DNA of 64,000 bases. Source: an uncultured Clostridia bacterium. GTDB lineage: Bacteria > Bacillota > Clostridia > Christensenellales > Borkfalkiaceae. Position numbers and translations under genes: made by a program. Below, one piece after another: positions 17,598 through 27,963 of the stretch (position 1 is its first letter; each line of letters begins with the position of its first letter). The stretch is from NCBI GenBank assembly GCA_944368215.1, contig CALVWX010000008.1, positions 1-64,000 of the forward strand. The letters are read 5' to 3'. A model generated the notes under the pieces. It ran no database searches. It was given only the letters and a program-made list of their open reading frames with translations, and was not told the origin of the DNA.

Positions 17598-20500
17598 CTA
17601 CATCACCGTAAATGCGGGTAAATTCGTCGAGCGAAAGCAATACCTTTCTCGGTTTGGAGCCTTCGGACTGCGTTATGTAATTCATGTTTTCCATCCAGTC
17701 GATTATCTTGCAAGCCTTTACGTAACCTATGGGGAATCTGCGCTGCAACATAGAGACTGAGGCCTGATTGCTGGTTACGCAGAATTTGAGCGCCTGAATA
17801 AACTTGTCGTCTATTTTAACGTCGCCCTCTCCACCGTCGTCGCTGCCGCCGTCGCTTTCGGGCTCTTCAACTTTATTGATAAAGTCGGATACGCTCTGGT
17901 CGAAATACGATTCGTTATTTTTCTTGACGAAATCGGTTACGGCCTGTACTTCGGGCGAGTCTATAAAGCAACCCTGTATGCGCATGAGGTCGGGATTAGA
18001 AGCCGAACGGAAATACAAATCGCCCGCGCCGAGCAGTTTTTCGGCGCCGCCGATATCGAATATGGTGCGCGAATCGTCGAACGAGTTGACTTTAAAGCCT
18101 ATTCGCGTGGGCAGATTGGACTTGATGAGGCCCGTTATGCAGTCGACAGAGGGGCGCTGCGTAGCGAGAATGAGGTGAATGCCGCAGGCGCGCGATTTCT
18201 GCACCAGCCTTATGATGCGGCTTTCGATATCCTTTTTGTTCTGAAGCATGAGGTCACCGAACTCGTCGAGTATGATGACTATCTTGGGCAATTTTTCCTC
18301 GCCTTCGGGAAGGTGCGAGTTATACTCGTTTATGTTCTTGACGAGCGTTCCCGCAAGCGTCATTTCCTTGAAGAGCGCATAGCGCCGCTCCATCTCCTTA
18401 ATCGCCCAGTTCAAAGCCTTGATGGCCTTGTCGACATCCGAAATAATTTCGTTGACGATGAGGTGGGGCAGATTTTCATAGGAAATAAATTCCGACTGTT
18501 TGGGGTCGACGAGAATAAATCTGAGCTCGTCGGGGCCGTATTTATACAGAAGACTGATAATGAGCGAACTCAAGCAGATACTTTTACCTGAACCCGTGGT
18601 ACCTGCGACGAGCAGGTGTGGCATTTTTGTTATATCGGGGCAGTTTGGCTTGCCTTCGACGGTTTTGCCGAGCGCAAACGTAAGCGTGTTGGGCTTGCAG
18701 TTTATAAATTCGTTGCTGGTAAGCATGCTCTTGAGGCCCACTACCGTTCGCTTGCTGTTGGGCACTTCGATTGATATGGCGCCCTTGGAATAATTGAGGT
18801 AAGTGGTTACATTTTCCTTCATGAGCGCCATGGCAATAGCTTCGCGGTAGCGCATTGCGCTCTTTATGTTGGTTCTGTCCTCGATAATGACATCGTAACG
18901 CGTAATCGCGGGGCCGACGGTAACGTCGGAAATATGCGCCGCAATACGGAAATTTTCGAGCGTTTCGATGATAAGCTTCTTATTGTCTTCTATTTCGCCC
19001 AGATTGGCATTGTTGTTTTCAGGATAGTCGGCCAAAAGGTCGAGCGTGGGACGGACATATTTTTTCCAGACATGCTTGGGCTTTTCGGGCGCGGAAGCTT
19101 GTTCTTCTTTTACCTCGCGGACGGGCTGCGATACGGGGGGAACGGGCGAAATGCCCTCCCTGTCCATTCTTGCAGGGGCCGAAGGCTGAACAAAAGTATC
19201 TCTGTCGGAAACAGAGGGCGTGCGCGATATGTCGCCCCTCCTTGATGAGTTTAAATCTCCGCGGTCGTCAGAACGCAGTCCGCGCGTACCGAGGTCGGGC
19301 TCTTCCTCGCTGAGATAATCGTCGTCATCGCCGTCAAACAGCGTTTCTCTGCTCTCTTCGCGGCGCGAAGAAAGACGGGACGCATCAGGTTCGACATCGT
19401 CCGATATGTTTGGATTGGATGAACTGAAAATATTGCGCAGGTCGTTGGGATTGCCGTCGCGGCCAGTATCCGCCGCGGGCTGTTCGTTGCGCCTGATGAC
19501 GGGCGGAACGTCTTCATGTTCGGGCAGATCGCGGCCGACTGAAGGAGCATCCCTTCTCACCCCGGAAAGGTCGGTGCGTGAAGCGCGGTCGCCGAGCGCA
19601 TCGGTTCCGAGAATATCGTCCTCCTCCCCCTCTTCCTCTGGTTCTGAAACATCGCGCAAGGGCTGAACGTTCCGTGATGAATCGAAAGACGCTCTGCCTG
19701 AAGGGGTTATGTCGGAAAATCCCGAAGAGCGGTCGTTATAAAAATTGTTACGCTCAGATTGGCGGCTTTCGTCGCCGTGCATACTGCCGCCAAAATTTAC
19801 TTCATCTTCGTCGTCGGAATCGTCTGCGGGAGACTGCATATACTGCGGTTCGCTGTCGTAACCGTAATCATCGTGCACATCGCCGCCATGTTCACCGTAG
19901 TCGGACGCGTCGTCTTCGTAATACTGAGGTTCCTGATTATAAGAATCATTATAAGAATCGGAATCGGGCGCGTAGTCGTCGAGGCTGTCAGCAGGCTTAT
20001 CGCCGTAGATATACGAAGGCGCCAAAGGACGCTGTTCGCGCTGCTCGACAGACTGCGAATAGCTTTCGGAATAACTCTGCGAATAGTCGGTTTGCTTAGT
20101 TTGAGTCTGCTGCGCCGGTTGCGAAGATTTTTTCCCTGACGAAAAACTGCTTAAGTAATCGCCTTCGTTGTGAACAGGATGATTGAAATAGGAATCATCG
20201 TTGAAAATCATGTTCCTGCGGTAGCTTTCGGCGGCAAATTCGCCATTATCGAACAAAATTTTTCTGCCGAGATTTTCCTGCGAGAATTTATCTTCGTCGC
20301 TCTGTTGCTTAGCCGGCTGCGCCGAATAAAGCGGCGAGTAAGGCGCAGGCTGATTGTAGTCAGGCTGGGGCACAGAGTAATTCTGTGCAGGCTGAACATA
20401 CCCGGGCTGAGGCACTGAATAATTTTGCGCAGGCTGAATATAATCCTGTCCCTGCACTCCTCCCACAGTTGAATAGCTGTTGTCTGCAACATAATCTTGC

Positions 20501-21141
20501 CCGGAGGCAGAAGACGAACCGACAGCGGGTGCGGGTACGTCGACGGGGGCGATATTGCTTTCCGTGTTGCGAGGCGCGGATTTTTTGCCCTTGCCTGCAG
20601 CGGATATGTACTCGCGCCTTACGGCGAGAAACGCAAGGTATGCGCAAAGGACAAACAGAATGGAAAAAATGACGTAAGCGCCTATAAATGTAGTGCCGCG
20701 GGCTATGGGGTAGACAATGAGGCCAGAAATTGCTCCGCCGAAGGTGTACCCGGCATAGCCGGCCTCTGCCGCGGTATAGCACTGCGACAGATACGAGCCG
20801 TAACCGTCCATTGCAAAATCTCGGGTGGTGACAGCGTGGAAGAGCATGAAAAGCATGGCCACCGCAACGCCTACGGTAACCGCTGTACGGGGCTTGACAA
20901 CTATTTTCTTTTCAAATACCAGCCAAACGCCGAGACACGCGAGCGCCGCCACGACGAGATAACTGCCATAGCCGAACGTGCCGTACATGAATGCACAAAT
21001 AGCCGCGCCGAGAGACGCGAAAACAGTATTGTATGTAATCAATATCAACAGCATGAGAGCACAAAAAAGCAGAATCGTCATGCCGAGAGTTTCACGCGTG
21101 AAAATATATGAATGTTTATCGTTATCGTTTTTTTTCTTCAC
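17590..21141 (-). CDS. ftsK: DNA translocase FtsK/SpoIIIE with long disordered linker
   Basis: Septum-located ATPase that pumps chromosomal DNA during division or sporulation. An N-terminal membrane domain (~20-190) has several helices. A ~480-residue acidic, Q/P/S-rich linker follows, with the repeat QPAQNYSVPQP. The motor has Walker A AGTTGSGKS and Walker B IVIILDEFGDLM. The C-terminal gamma winged helix contains RRFPIGYVKACKIIDWM. I place the start at the GTG at 21141, 8 nt after GGAG; the reading frame is open 23 codons further upstream, but that would add a second hydrophobic stretch without a ribosome site. About 1183 aa, longer than the usual ~800, with the extra length in the linker. 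Confidence 0.95.
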   Translation of the reverse strand: MKKKNDNDKHSYIFTRETLGMTILLFCALMLLILITYNTVFASLGAAICAFMYGTFGYGSYLVVAALACLGVWLVFEKKIVVKPRTAVTVGVAVAMLFMLFHAVTTRDFAMDGYGSYLSQCYTAAEAGYAGYTFGGAISGLIVYPIARGTTFIGAYVIFSILFVLCAYLAFLAVRREYISAAGKGKKSAPRNTESNIAPVDVPAPAVGSSSASGQDYVADNSYSTVGGVQGQDYIQPAQNYSVPQPGYVQPAQNYSVPQPDYNQPAPYSPLYSAQPAKQQSDEDKFSQENLGRKILFDNGEFAAESYRRNMIFNDDSYFNHPVHNEGDYLSSFSSGKKSSQPAQQTQTKQTDYSQSYSESYSQSVEQREQRPLAPSYIYGDKPADSLDDYAPDSDSYNDSYNQEPQYYEDDASDYGEHGGDVHDDYGYDSEPQYMQSPADDSDDEDEVNFGGSMHGDESRQSERNNFYNDRSSGFSDITPSGRASFDSSRNVQPLRDVSEPEEEGEEDDILGTDALGDRASRTDLSGVRRDAPSVGRDLPEHEDVPPVIRRNEQPAADTGRDGNPNDLRNIFSSSNPNISDDVEPDASRLSSRREESRETLFDGDDDDYLSEEEPDLGTRGLRSDDRGDLNSSRRGDISRTPSVSDRDTFVQPSAPARMDREGISPVPPVSQPVREVKEEQASAPEKPKHVWKKYVRPTLDLLADYPENNNANLGEIEDNKKLIIETLENFRIAAHISDVTVGPAITRYDVIIEDRTNIKSAMRYREAIAMALMKENVTTYLNYSKGAISIEVPNSKRTVVGLKSMLTSNEFINCKPNTLTFALGKTVEGKPNCPDITKMPHLLVAGTTGSGKSICLSSLIISLLYKYGPDELRFILVDPKQSEFISYENLPHLIVNEIISDVDKAIKALNWAIKEMERRYALFKEMTLAGTLVKNINEYNSHLPEGEEKLPKIVIILDEFGDLMLQNKKDIESRIIRLVQKSRACGIHLILATQRPSVDCITGLIKSNLPTRIGFKVNSFDDSRTIFDIGGAEKLLGAGDLYFRSASNPDLMRIQGCFIDSPEVQAVTDFVKKNNESYFDQSVSDFINKVEEPESDGGSDDGGEGDVKIDDKFIQALKFCVTSNQASVSMLQRRFPIGYVKACKIIDWMENMNYITQSEGSKPRKVLLSLDEFTRIYGDVDD

Positions 21142-21178
21142 GAAGCACACTCCGAGTATTATTGTTATGCTGATTAAT

Positions 21179-21207
21179 ATTATAACATCTGCGCACCGAA
21201 AATACAA
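21179..21207 (-). promoter_or_regulatory. ftsK operon promoter
   Basis: Minus strand TTGTAT (21202-21207), 17-bp spacer ending TGT, then TATAAT (21179-21184). The TGnTATAAT form is an extended -10. It lies within the longer possible ftsK reading frame, which supports the GTG start at 21141. Confidence 0.7.
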
Positions 21208-21256
21208 CAAAATGGCGGCAGAATATTACAATTCGCCGCCCTCATTTTTATGCAAA

Positions 21257-21284
21257 ATCCGCGCCGCCACTCGGCGGCGCGGAT
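21257..21284 (-). terminator. Hairpin terminator of ilvC
   Basis: Stem ATCCGCGCCGCC / GGCGGCGCGGAT with a 4-nt loop. On the minus strand it is followed by TTTGCATAAAAA, a weak T tract. Confidence 0.75.
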
Positions 21285-21299
21285 GTGTTTACCGTAAAA

Positions 21300-22381
<1,082 letters not shown>

Positions 22382-22387
<6 letters not shown>

Positions 22388-22410
22388 TATTTATAATTTT
22401 TCGAAGTCAA
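22382..22410 (-). promoter_or_regulatory. ilvC promoter
   Basis: Minus strand TTGACT (22405-22410), 17-bp spacer, TATAAT (22382-22387). Confidence 0.8.
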
Positions 22411-22459
22411 GCATTATTAAAAAATATGTTCTAAAACATTAAAATTTTTGCATAAAAAA

Positions 22460-22488
22460 TTGCATAAAAATAAATTTTAGTATATAAT
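22460..22488 (+). promoter_or_regulatory. Promoter of the DUF815 ATPase gene
   Basis: TTGCAT (22460-22465), 17-bp spacer, TATAAT (22483-22488), about 33 nt before the ATG. Confidence 0.75.
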
Positions 22489-22521
22489 CGTATTCAATAA
22501 GTTGTTTAAGGATGTATAATT

Positions 22522-23682
22522 ATGAATAATCACTCCGTTAAACTGACCGTTTTGCGCGGTCTAAATAAAGACAGGCTTTTTACCGCGTTCATGAGCGCGT
22601 ACGACCGCGGCGCACCCGAAGATTTTTATTATGAACTGTACGACTGCGGCGCCGAAAATGATTTTCTTGAGCACCTCTGCAGGCTCATTCTGCTCGACGA
22701 AAACGCATTTTCGCGCACATGCGCAAAGGGCGATACTCCGTCGGCATACCTCCTCGACGCATACGCCGACGACCTTGACGCCATATTCAACGCCGCACGG
22801 ACATTTGAAAACGACGAACACTTCAACCTCGGCAACGCCATCCCTCCTTTCGACGGAGAGCTGGACGGCGGCAGATCGGCGGCCAATCTCATTGATTATT
22901 ATGCCGCGCACGGCTACGGTAATTTTATAATTTACAAGGCGTTTACTTATACGGACGGCAGACTTACGCCTATAGCAAACACTTCGCCCGTGACATTGGA
23001 CGACCTTAAAAATTACGAAGCCGAAAAAAAGCTCATATCTGACAACATTATAAACTTCCTCGGCGGACTACCGTACGCAAACATGCTTCTATACGGCGAC
23101 AGAGGAACGGGGAAATCGTCGACGATACACGCCATGCTCAACAAATACTTTGACGAAGGTCTGAGAATAATAGAGCTGAGCAAGGAAAATATTCTGTGCG
23201 TGCCCGAGATACGCAATCTTGTAGCTGAAAATCCGCTTAAATTTATAGTATTTATCGACGACCTTTCGCTGGGAGAATACGACGATAAGGTTTCGTCGCT
23301 CAAAGCCGGGTTAGAAGGTTCGGTGTGCGGCGGAACGGACAACGTAATGATAGTAGCCACATCCAACCGCAGGCACATAGTAAAAGAGAGCTTTTCGGAC
23401 AGGGAAAATTCCGTGCATCCCAACGATTCCATGGCCGAGCAGCTATCCCTTTCGGACAGGTTCGGGCTGACCGTAATGTTCTCCTCCACGGACAAAGCCA
23501 TGTATCTTTCCATCGTCGGCCAGCTCGCCGACGACATGGGAATACAATACGACAGACAAAAATTAACCGCCCTTGCCGAACGCTGGGCGTTGGTTAAGGG
23601 CGGCAGGTCGCCAAGGCGCGCAAAACAGTTTGCAGATCTTGTTTACGCCTGCGAACAGCGCGGCGTAGAAGTTGAATTTTAG
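22522..23682 (+). CDS. DUF815-family AAA+ ATPase
   Basis: A 386-aa predicted cytoplasmic ATPase. The Walker A motif is GDRGTGKSS (~residues 193-201), the Walker B-like stretch is FIVFIDDLSL, and ATSNRRH is the sensor region. The order and spacing match DUF815 proteins, which are common in Clostridia and of unknown function. The N-terminal ~170 residues are specific to the family. The ribosome site AAGGATG precedes the ATG. Its stop codon overlaps the stop of the convergent murC by 3 bases. It is not next to a partner gene that would suggest a role. Confidence 0.88.
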   Translation: MNNHSVKLTVLRGLNKDRLFTAFMSAYDRGAPEDFYYELYDCGAENDFLEHLCRLILLDENAFSRTCAKGDTPSAYLLDAYADDLDAIFNAARTFENDEHFNLGNAIPPFDGELDGGRSAANLIDYYAAHGYGNFIIYKAFTYTDGRLTPIANTSPVTLDDLKNYEAEKKLISDNIINFLGGLPYANMLLYGDRGTGKSSTIHAMLNKYFDEGLRIIELSKENILCVPEIRNLVAENPLKFIVFIDDLSLGEYDDKVSSLKAGLEGSVCGGTDNVMIVATSNRRHIVKESFSDRENSVHPNDSMAEQLSLSDRFGLTVMFSSTDKAMYLSIVGQLADDMGIQYDRQKLTALAERWALVKGGRSPRRAKQFADLVYACEQRGVEVEF

Positions 23683-24995
23683 TTGATCATATTTTTTACA
23701 ATGCGATAAATGTCGCCGGCGCCGAGCACAAAAATTTTGTCGCCATCTTTTACTTTGCGCAAAAAATACTTTATATCCCGTTCGCCATCGGCGTAACGGG
23801 AATTTTTTAACGCCTGCGAAAGCGCGAGCGCGCTGCCGCCGGCATCGAAATATTCGCGCGCCGCAAAAGTTTTGTAGATTAGAAGATTATTTACGCCGGA
23901 AAGCACGCCGACGAAATCATTGAACAGGTTTTTTGTCCTGCTGTAGGTGTGGGGTTGAAAAATGACATAAATTTCGCCGGAAGTTACCTGCGCGGCGGTG
24001 CGCAAAGCGGCGGAAATTTCCTTTGGGTGGTGGGCGTAATCGGCAATGACATCGCATCCGCGATATGTTCCTATCTTCTCAAACCTGCGCTCTATGCCGT
24101 CAAACGCATTTATGCCCTGACTGATTGCTTCGGGACGGATGCCAGTAAGGCGCGCGGCCGCAGTCGCCGCCAGCGCGTTATAAATGTTGTGCCTGCCATA
24201 GACATTGAGCGACAGCGCGCATAGAAATCTCCCTCCCTCCGTCACATCAAATGAATATCTGCCGCCCGCACAGTTAATGTTCCGCGCACGATAGTCGGCG
24301 CGCTCATCAGTGCCGAAAGTGATATCGCCGCGCGAACACGCATCGCCATACAGGCAGACGCATTTTTTTGAATTGTCTGCAAATGTCCGGTATGCCCCTA
24401 TGAGATTTTCGCGCGTTCCGTAACATTCGAGGTGATCGGCATCGCTGTTCAGAATAACCGAAATATCGGGGCGGAGCAAAAGAAAATTTTTATTGTATTC
24501 GCACGCTTCGGTGATAAAATAGTCGCCGCCCCTTACGACGCAGTTGCCGAATGCATTGTCGTTGCCGCCGATATGAGCCGTAAACGACCTCCCCGCGCTT
24601 GCAAAAACATGTGCTAGCATGCCCGTGCACGTAGTTTTTCCGTGGCAACCCGCCACTGCCACTACATTTTTAAATGTTTTGCTCATTTCGGCGAGGAACT
24701 GGCCGCGCGGCAGAATAATTTTATTAAGTTCGACGGCGCGTGCAATGTGCGGGTCGTTATGCCCGGCGGCATCCGTATATACCACCATGTCGCAATCTTC
24801 AGGCATATCGCCGCCGTCACCGAAAGAAACATTTATACCTCTTTCGGCCAACTCGTCTGTATATTCGCCGCGCGCGCGGTCGCTGCCGCATACATGCTTG
24901 CCCATCGCCGCGCAAATTTTCGCGAGCGCGCTCATGCTCGCCCCGCCTATTCCTACAAAGTAAATTTTGCGTACGCCGTCAAATGCATTTTCCAT
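23679..24995 (-). CDS. murC: UDP-N-acetylmuramate-L-alanine ligase
   Basis: Adds L-alanine to UDP-MurNAc, the first amino acid of the peptidoglycan stem. It has the Rossmann start YFVGIGGASMSALA, the ATP loop AGCHGKTTCTGML, and the Mur ligase EACEYNKNFLLL and YAHHPKEI motifs. I chose the ATG at 24995 (MENAFDGVRK) because the family begins there; an upstream Met would add 19 residues. murC is detached from the dcw cluster, lying just beyond ftsZ behind a strong terminator, so it is expressed separately. 438 aa is a normal length. Confidence 0.95.
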   Translation of the reverse strand: MENAFDGVRKIYFVGIGGASMSALAKICAAMGKHVCGSDRARGEYTDELAERGINVSFGDGGDMPEDCDMVVYTDAAGHNDPHIARAVELNKIILPRGQFLAEMSKTFKNVVAVAGCHGKTTCTGMLAHVFASAGRSFTAHIGGNDNAFGNCVVRGGDYFITEACEYNKNFLLLRPDISVILNSDADHLECYGTRENLIGAYRTFADNSKKCVCLYGDACSRGDITFGTDERADYRARNINCAGGRYSFDVTEGGRFLCALSLNVYGRHNIYNALAATAAARLTGIRPEAISQGINAFDGIERRFEKIGTYRGCDVIADYAHHPKEISAALRTAAQVTSGEIYVIFQPHTYSRTKNLFNDFVGVLSGVNNLLIYKTFAAREYFDAGGSALALSQALKNSRYADGERDIKYFLRKVKDGDKIFVLGAGDIYRIVKNMIN

Positions 24996-25117
24996 ATTGA
25001 ATTTTATGGCAAACGCTGTAATATTATGACCGATTTTGCAATATCCGTGCAAGTATACGACAAAAAGCGCACTGCCGCCCGTAAATCATTAACACAACTC
25101 CTTCAGCACAAAAAAAT

Positions 25118-25173
25118 GCCGCCCGAACATGTTCGGGCGGCATAACTCAAGGCGGAGCCGTTAAGGCTCCGCC
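25118..25173 (-). terminator. Double hairpin terminator of ftsA-ftsZ
   Basis: Two GC-rich hairpins follow the ftsZ stop. The near one is GGCGGAGCC / GGCTCCGCC (25151-25173). The far one is the palindrome GCCGCCCGAAC / GTTCGGGCGGC (25118-25141), followed on the minus strand by ATTTTTTTG. The second has the T run of an intrinsic terminator. Confidence 0.88.
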
Positions 25174-25204
25174 TAATATATTTTGTTAATTCAGACGAGC
25201 AAAA

Positions 25205-26620
25205 TCATTCATCGCCGCGGCGGCCGAAATTTTTAAGCAGACGCGCAAACTTGGGAACGCTTTTATCGCTGGGACGCTCAATCGTGGCATCTTCCTGAAC
25301 ATGCGTGTACTGCGGCTGAACAGGCTGCTGCTGAGGAGACATCTGCTGCTGGGCGTAACCGTTATTCTGCTGAACATACCCGCCGTTCTGCTGGGGATAA
25401 ACTGGCTGCTGAGGCTGCTGCTGGGGATAGACGGGAACCTGAGCATAGTTAACCTGCTGACCCTGCTGAGGATATACAGGCTGCTGGGGCTGCTGAGGCT
25501 GAATTACCGTCTGGTGCTGAACGGGTTGCTGCTGGGCATATTGCTGGCGCTGGCCGAAATAAGGGTCGTTGTTTATGGGCATGCGCGAAGCATAATTCTG
25601 ATGGTTATAAAGCTGACCCGCCGTATAAGGCTTCTGCTGGTCATCATCCTTTTTGTTGTCAAAACCGGGGAAACCTGTCGCAATTACGGTAATTTCCACT
25701 TCGTCCTGAACGTTGGGGTCGATGCGCGCGCCGAAAATGATGTTGGCGGAAGCGTCTACAACGCCGCGCACGAGTTCGGCCGCATCGGCAACTTCGTCGA
25801 ATGTAAGGTCGGGGCCGCCGACGACGTTGAGAATAACGCCGCGCGCTCCTTCTATAGTCGTTTCAAGAAGCGGGCAGTTGACCGCGACGCGAACGGCCTC
25901 GATAATCCTGTTGTCGCCCTTTGCCACGCCGACGCCGAGGTGGGCAATACCCTTGTCCTTGAGCACTGTTTTAACGTCCGCGAAGTCGAGGTTAATTAGC
26001 GCGGGATTGACGATAAGTTCGGCAATGCCCTTGATGCCCTGCTTCAAAATTTCGTCCGCAACGCGCAGCGCTTCGACCATGGGCGTGTTCTTCTGCACGA
26101 CGGTCTTAATTTTGTCGTTGGGAATGATTACGAGGGTATCGACATACTTTTTAAGGTTTTCGAGTCCCTTTGCGGTATTTTCCATCCTCTTCTTGCCTTC
26201 GAAGGCAAAGGGTTCGGTGACGACCGCAACGGTGAGAATCTTCATGTCCCTCGCTATTTTTGCAATGACGGGCGCCGCACCTGTACCTGTACCGCCGCCC
26301 ATTCCGGCCGTTATGAACAGAAGGTCGGTGCCTTTGATGAGTTCGGTTAAGATATCTTTGCTCTCTTCGGCGGCCGCCCTGCCGACGTCGGGATCGGCGC
26401 CTGCGCCGAGACCCTTGGTGAGCTGTGCGCCTATCTGCACTTTATTTTCGCAGGGGGAAAGCGCAAGAATCTGGCTGTCGGTATTGACGACTATGTATTC
26501 AGCGCTGTTTATTCCGGCTTCGAGCATACGGTTGACGGCGTTATTTCCCGCGCCGCCTACGCCGATTACTTTTATTTTGGCTCTGCCGGATATATTGTTC
26601 AATGCCTGATCGTTAAACAT
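25205..26620 (-). CDS. ftsZ: Cell division protein FtsZ
   Basis: Tubulin-like GTPase that forms the Z ring. The N-terminal GTPase core starts KIKVIGVGGAGNNAVNRM and has the tubulin signature GGGTGTGAAP. After ~residue 320 comes an unusually Q/P/Y-rich linker with repeats such as PQQPQQPVYPQQ. The C-terminal conserved peptide is SVPKFARLLKNF, followed by a basic RR tail. The start at 26620 is fixed by GGAGG 7 nt upstream; an open frame 10 codons longer has no such site. It lies 62 nt after the ftsA-like gene. 471 aa, longer than the usual 350-400 because of the linker. Confidence 0.97.
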   Translation of the reverse strand: MFNDQALNNISGRAKIKVIGVGGAGNNAVNRMLEAGINSAEYIVVNTDSQILALSPCENKVQIGAQLTKGLGAGADPDVGRAAAEESKDILTELIKGTDLLFITAGMGGGTGTGAAPVIAKIARDMKILTVAVVTEPFAFEGKKRMENTAKGLENLKKYVDTLVIIPNDKIKTVVQKNTPMVEALRVADEILKQGIKGIAELIVNPALINLDFADVKTVLKDKGIAHLGVGVAKGDNRIIEAVRVAVNCPLLETTIEGARGVILNVVGGPDLTFDEVADAAELVRGVVDASANIIFGARIDPNVQDEVEITVIATGFPGFDNKKDDDQQKPYTAGQLYNHQNYASRMPINNDPYFGQRQQYAQQQPVQHQTVIQPQQPQQPVYPQQGQQVNYAQVPVYPQQQPQQPVYPQQNGGYVQQNNGYAQQQMSPQQQPVQPQYTHVQEDATIERPSDKSVPKFARLLKNFGRRGDE

Positions 26621-26682
26621 TTGTTGACCTCCGTGAATGTGCGCAAACAAAAATTTTACGCGTACATTTTAAGATTATAAAT

Positions 26683-27801
26683 TCAGTCGTCGCCGAGAGC
26701 CGCATCGAGCAGGCTGAACAGCGAAGAAAACTTTGGTTTATCGTAATAGGGAACTTTGGGAGAAATTACTTCCACTCCGCACTCGAGACGGTTGGCAAAA
26801 TGTTCCGCAGTGCCGCGGATTATCTTTACCCCCTCACCCGTAATGTAAAGAGGTTTGCCCGACATATCCTTTTCTCCGAAGGACTGTCTGCATTCTTCGA
26901 TGATTTCACATATTCCGTCCATGCCCTCGCGGATGATATCGCGCAGGGCGGCGGTAGAAAAGCTGTAAACTTTATCGGAATATTTTATCTCCTGAATGGA
27001 TGTCAGCCTCTCCTTTGCGTTGAGATTGACTCTGGAGAGAAACTGCGAAGCGACGTCAAAAGGGATGTTAAGCTCGTCCATCAACAGCACGGCTATATGC
27101 CCGACGCCGACGGAGAAAGGCTGACTGAACACAAGGCCGTTTCCGCATGCGACGCTGTAAGTAGAGGACATGTACCCAATGTCGAGGAGAGCGGTGTAAG
27201 AATCGCGTATCTGCGGTTCGAAAAGATAACAGGACTGGGCGAGAGCCGAAGGTATAAACCTGAGCTTTTCAATGCGTTCGAAAGGTCTGAACGCAATGCG
27301 CACGCATTCCGCAAAAGAATCTTTGCACAAAAACCAGCTTATTCTGGCGCGGAGACTGTCCGAAACGCAACCGACTGGGTCGATAACCCTCCTCTTATCC
27401 GACAACACATAATAAACGACGCTGCTGTCTATGACGGAAAAGCCGTCGCCGTCCTGCGGCTGCGACATGTTCGCCACGGCGTCCATGTGCTGGTATTTAA
27501 TGCGTTGCTGGGAGGCAAACGTCACAGCATCGTCGGTGACGCGCAACTTTAAAAATTCACCGGGAATACCTATAAAAAAGCGGATAATTCTGTCACCGGC
27601 GGCGGCAAGAGTGCTTCTTACCACTTCCTGCACGGCGGCATTGAAAGAGTTTACGTCGATAAGTTCGCCGTCGGCAAACCCGTCGTAGGCGCAGCTGTAT
27701 TTACTTTTGATGATAAAGGTATTGTTTACTCCCCTTTCACCCACTGCCGCGCATATTTCGGATGAGCGAATATCCAACACCGCTACGCTTTTGTTACGCA
27801 C
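26683..27801 (-). CDS. ftsA: FtsA-like protein with degraded ATPase motifs
   Basis: Member of the actin-fold FtsA group by position (directly before ftsZ) and by the 1C subdomain pattern (FIGIPGEFLKL...VVYYVLSDKRRVIDPVGCVSDSLRARI). FtsA normally binds ATP and anchors FtsZ to the membrane. Here phosphate motif 1 reads LDIRSS instead of LDIGT/S, phosphate motif 2 reads DIGYMSST instead of DIGGGTT, and the adenosine motif reads ITGEG instead of TGGG. The protein ends at SSLFSLLDAALGDD, about where the actin core ends, with no basic amphipathic membrane helix. The start is GTG, with GGAGG 13 nt away. 372 aa against ~420 usually. Anchoring may depend on another protein. Confidence 0.83.
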   Translation of the reverse strand: MRNKSVAVLDIRSSEICAAVGERGVNNTFIIKSKYSCAYDGFADGELIDVNSFNAAVQEVVRSTLAAAGDRIIRFFIGIPGEFLKLRVTDDAVTFASQQRIKYQHMDAVANMSQPQDGDGFSVIDSSVVYYVLSDKRRVIDPVGCVSDSLRARISWFLCKDSFAECVRIAFRPFERIEKLRFIPSALAQSCYLFEPQIRDSYTALLDIGYMSSTYSVACGNGLVFSQPFSVGVGHIAVLLMDELNIPFDVASQFLSRVNLNAKERLTSIQEIKYSDKVYSFSTAALRDIIREGMDGICEIIEECRQSFGEKDMSGKPLYITGEGVKIIRGTAEHFANRLECGVEVISPKVPYYDKPKFSSLFSLLDAALGDD

Positions 27802-27851
27802 TTTTATAACTGTTCCTCCGCGCGCTGTTCCGCGCGTGAATTCATGAATAT

Positions 27852-27880
27852 ATTATATAATAGTGTTTAATAAATGTCAA
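27852..27880 (-). promoter_or_regulatory. Consensus promoter of ftsA-ftsZ
   Basis: Minus strand perfect TTGACA (27875-27880), 17-bp spacer, TATAAT (27852-27857). It separates ftsA-ftsZ from the rest of the dcw cluster. Confidence 0.87.
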
Positions 27881-27890
27881 TAAATTGACG

Positions 27891-27925
27891 CAAAAAAACG
27901 GCCCGATCGCGCAAATTGGGCCGTT
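27891..27925 (-). terminator. Terminator after ftsQ
   Basis: Stem AACGGCCC / GGGCCGTT (27897-27925). On the minus strand the stem runs straight into seven T. It ends the mraZ-to-ftsQ transcript. Confidence 0.87.
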
Positions 27926-27963
27926 TAATATTTTTAATTGCTCCGCAGATATGCTTTAACCAA

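Noticed and set aside
25300..25560. Repetitive DNA that looks like a tandem repeat array
   Set aside because: It is the coding region of the FtsZ Q/P-rich linker; repeats are codon repeats in frame, not CRISPR or satellite DNA.
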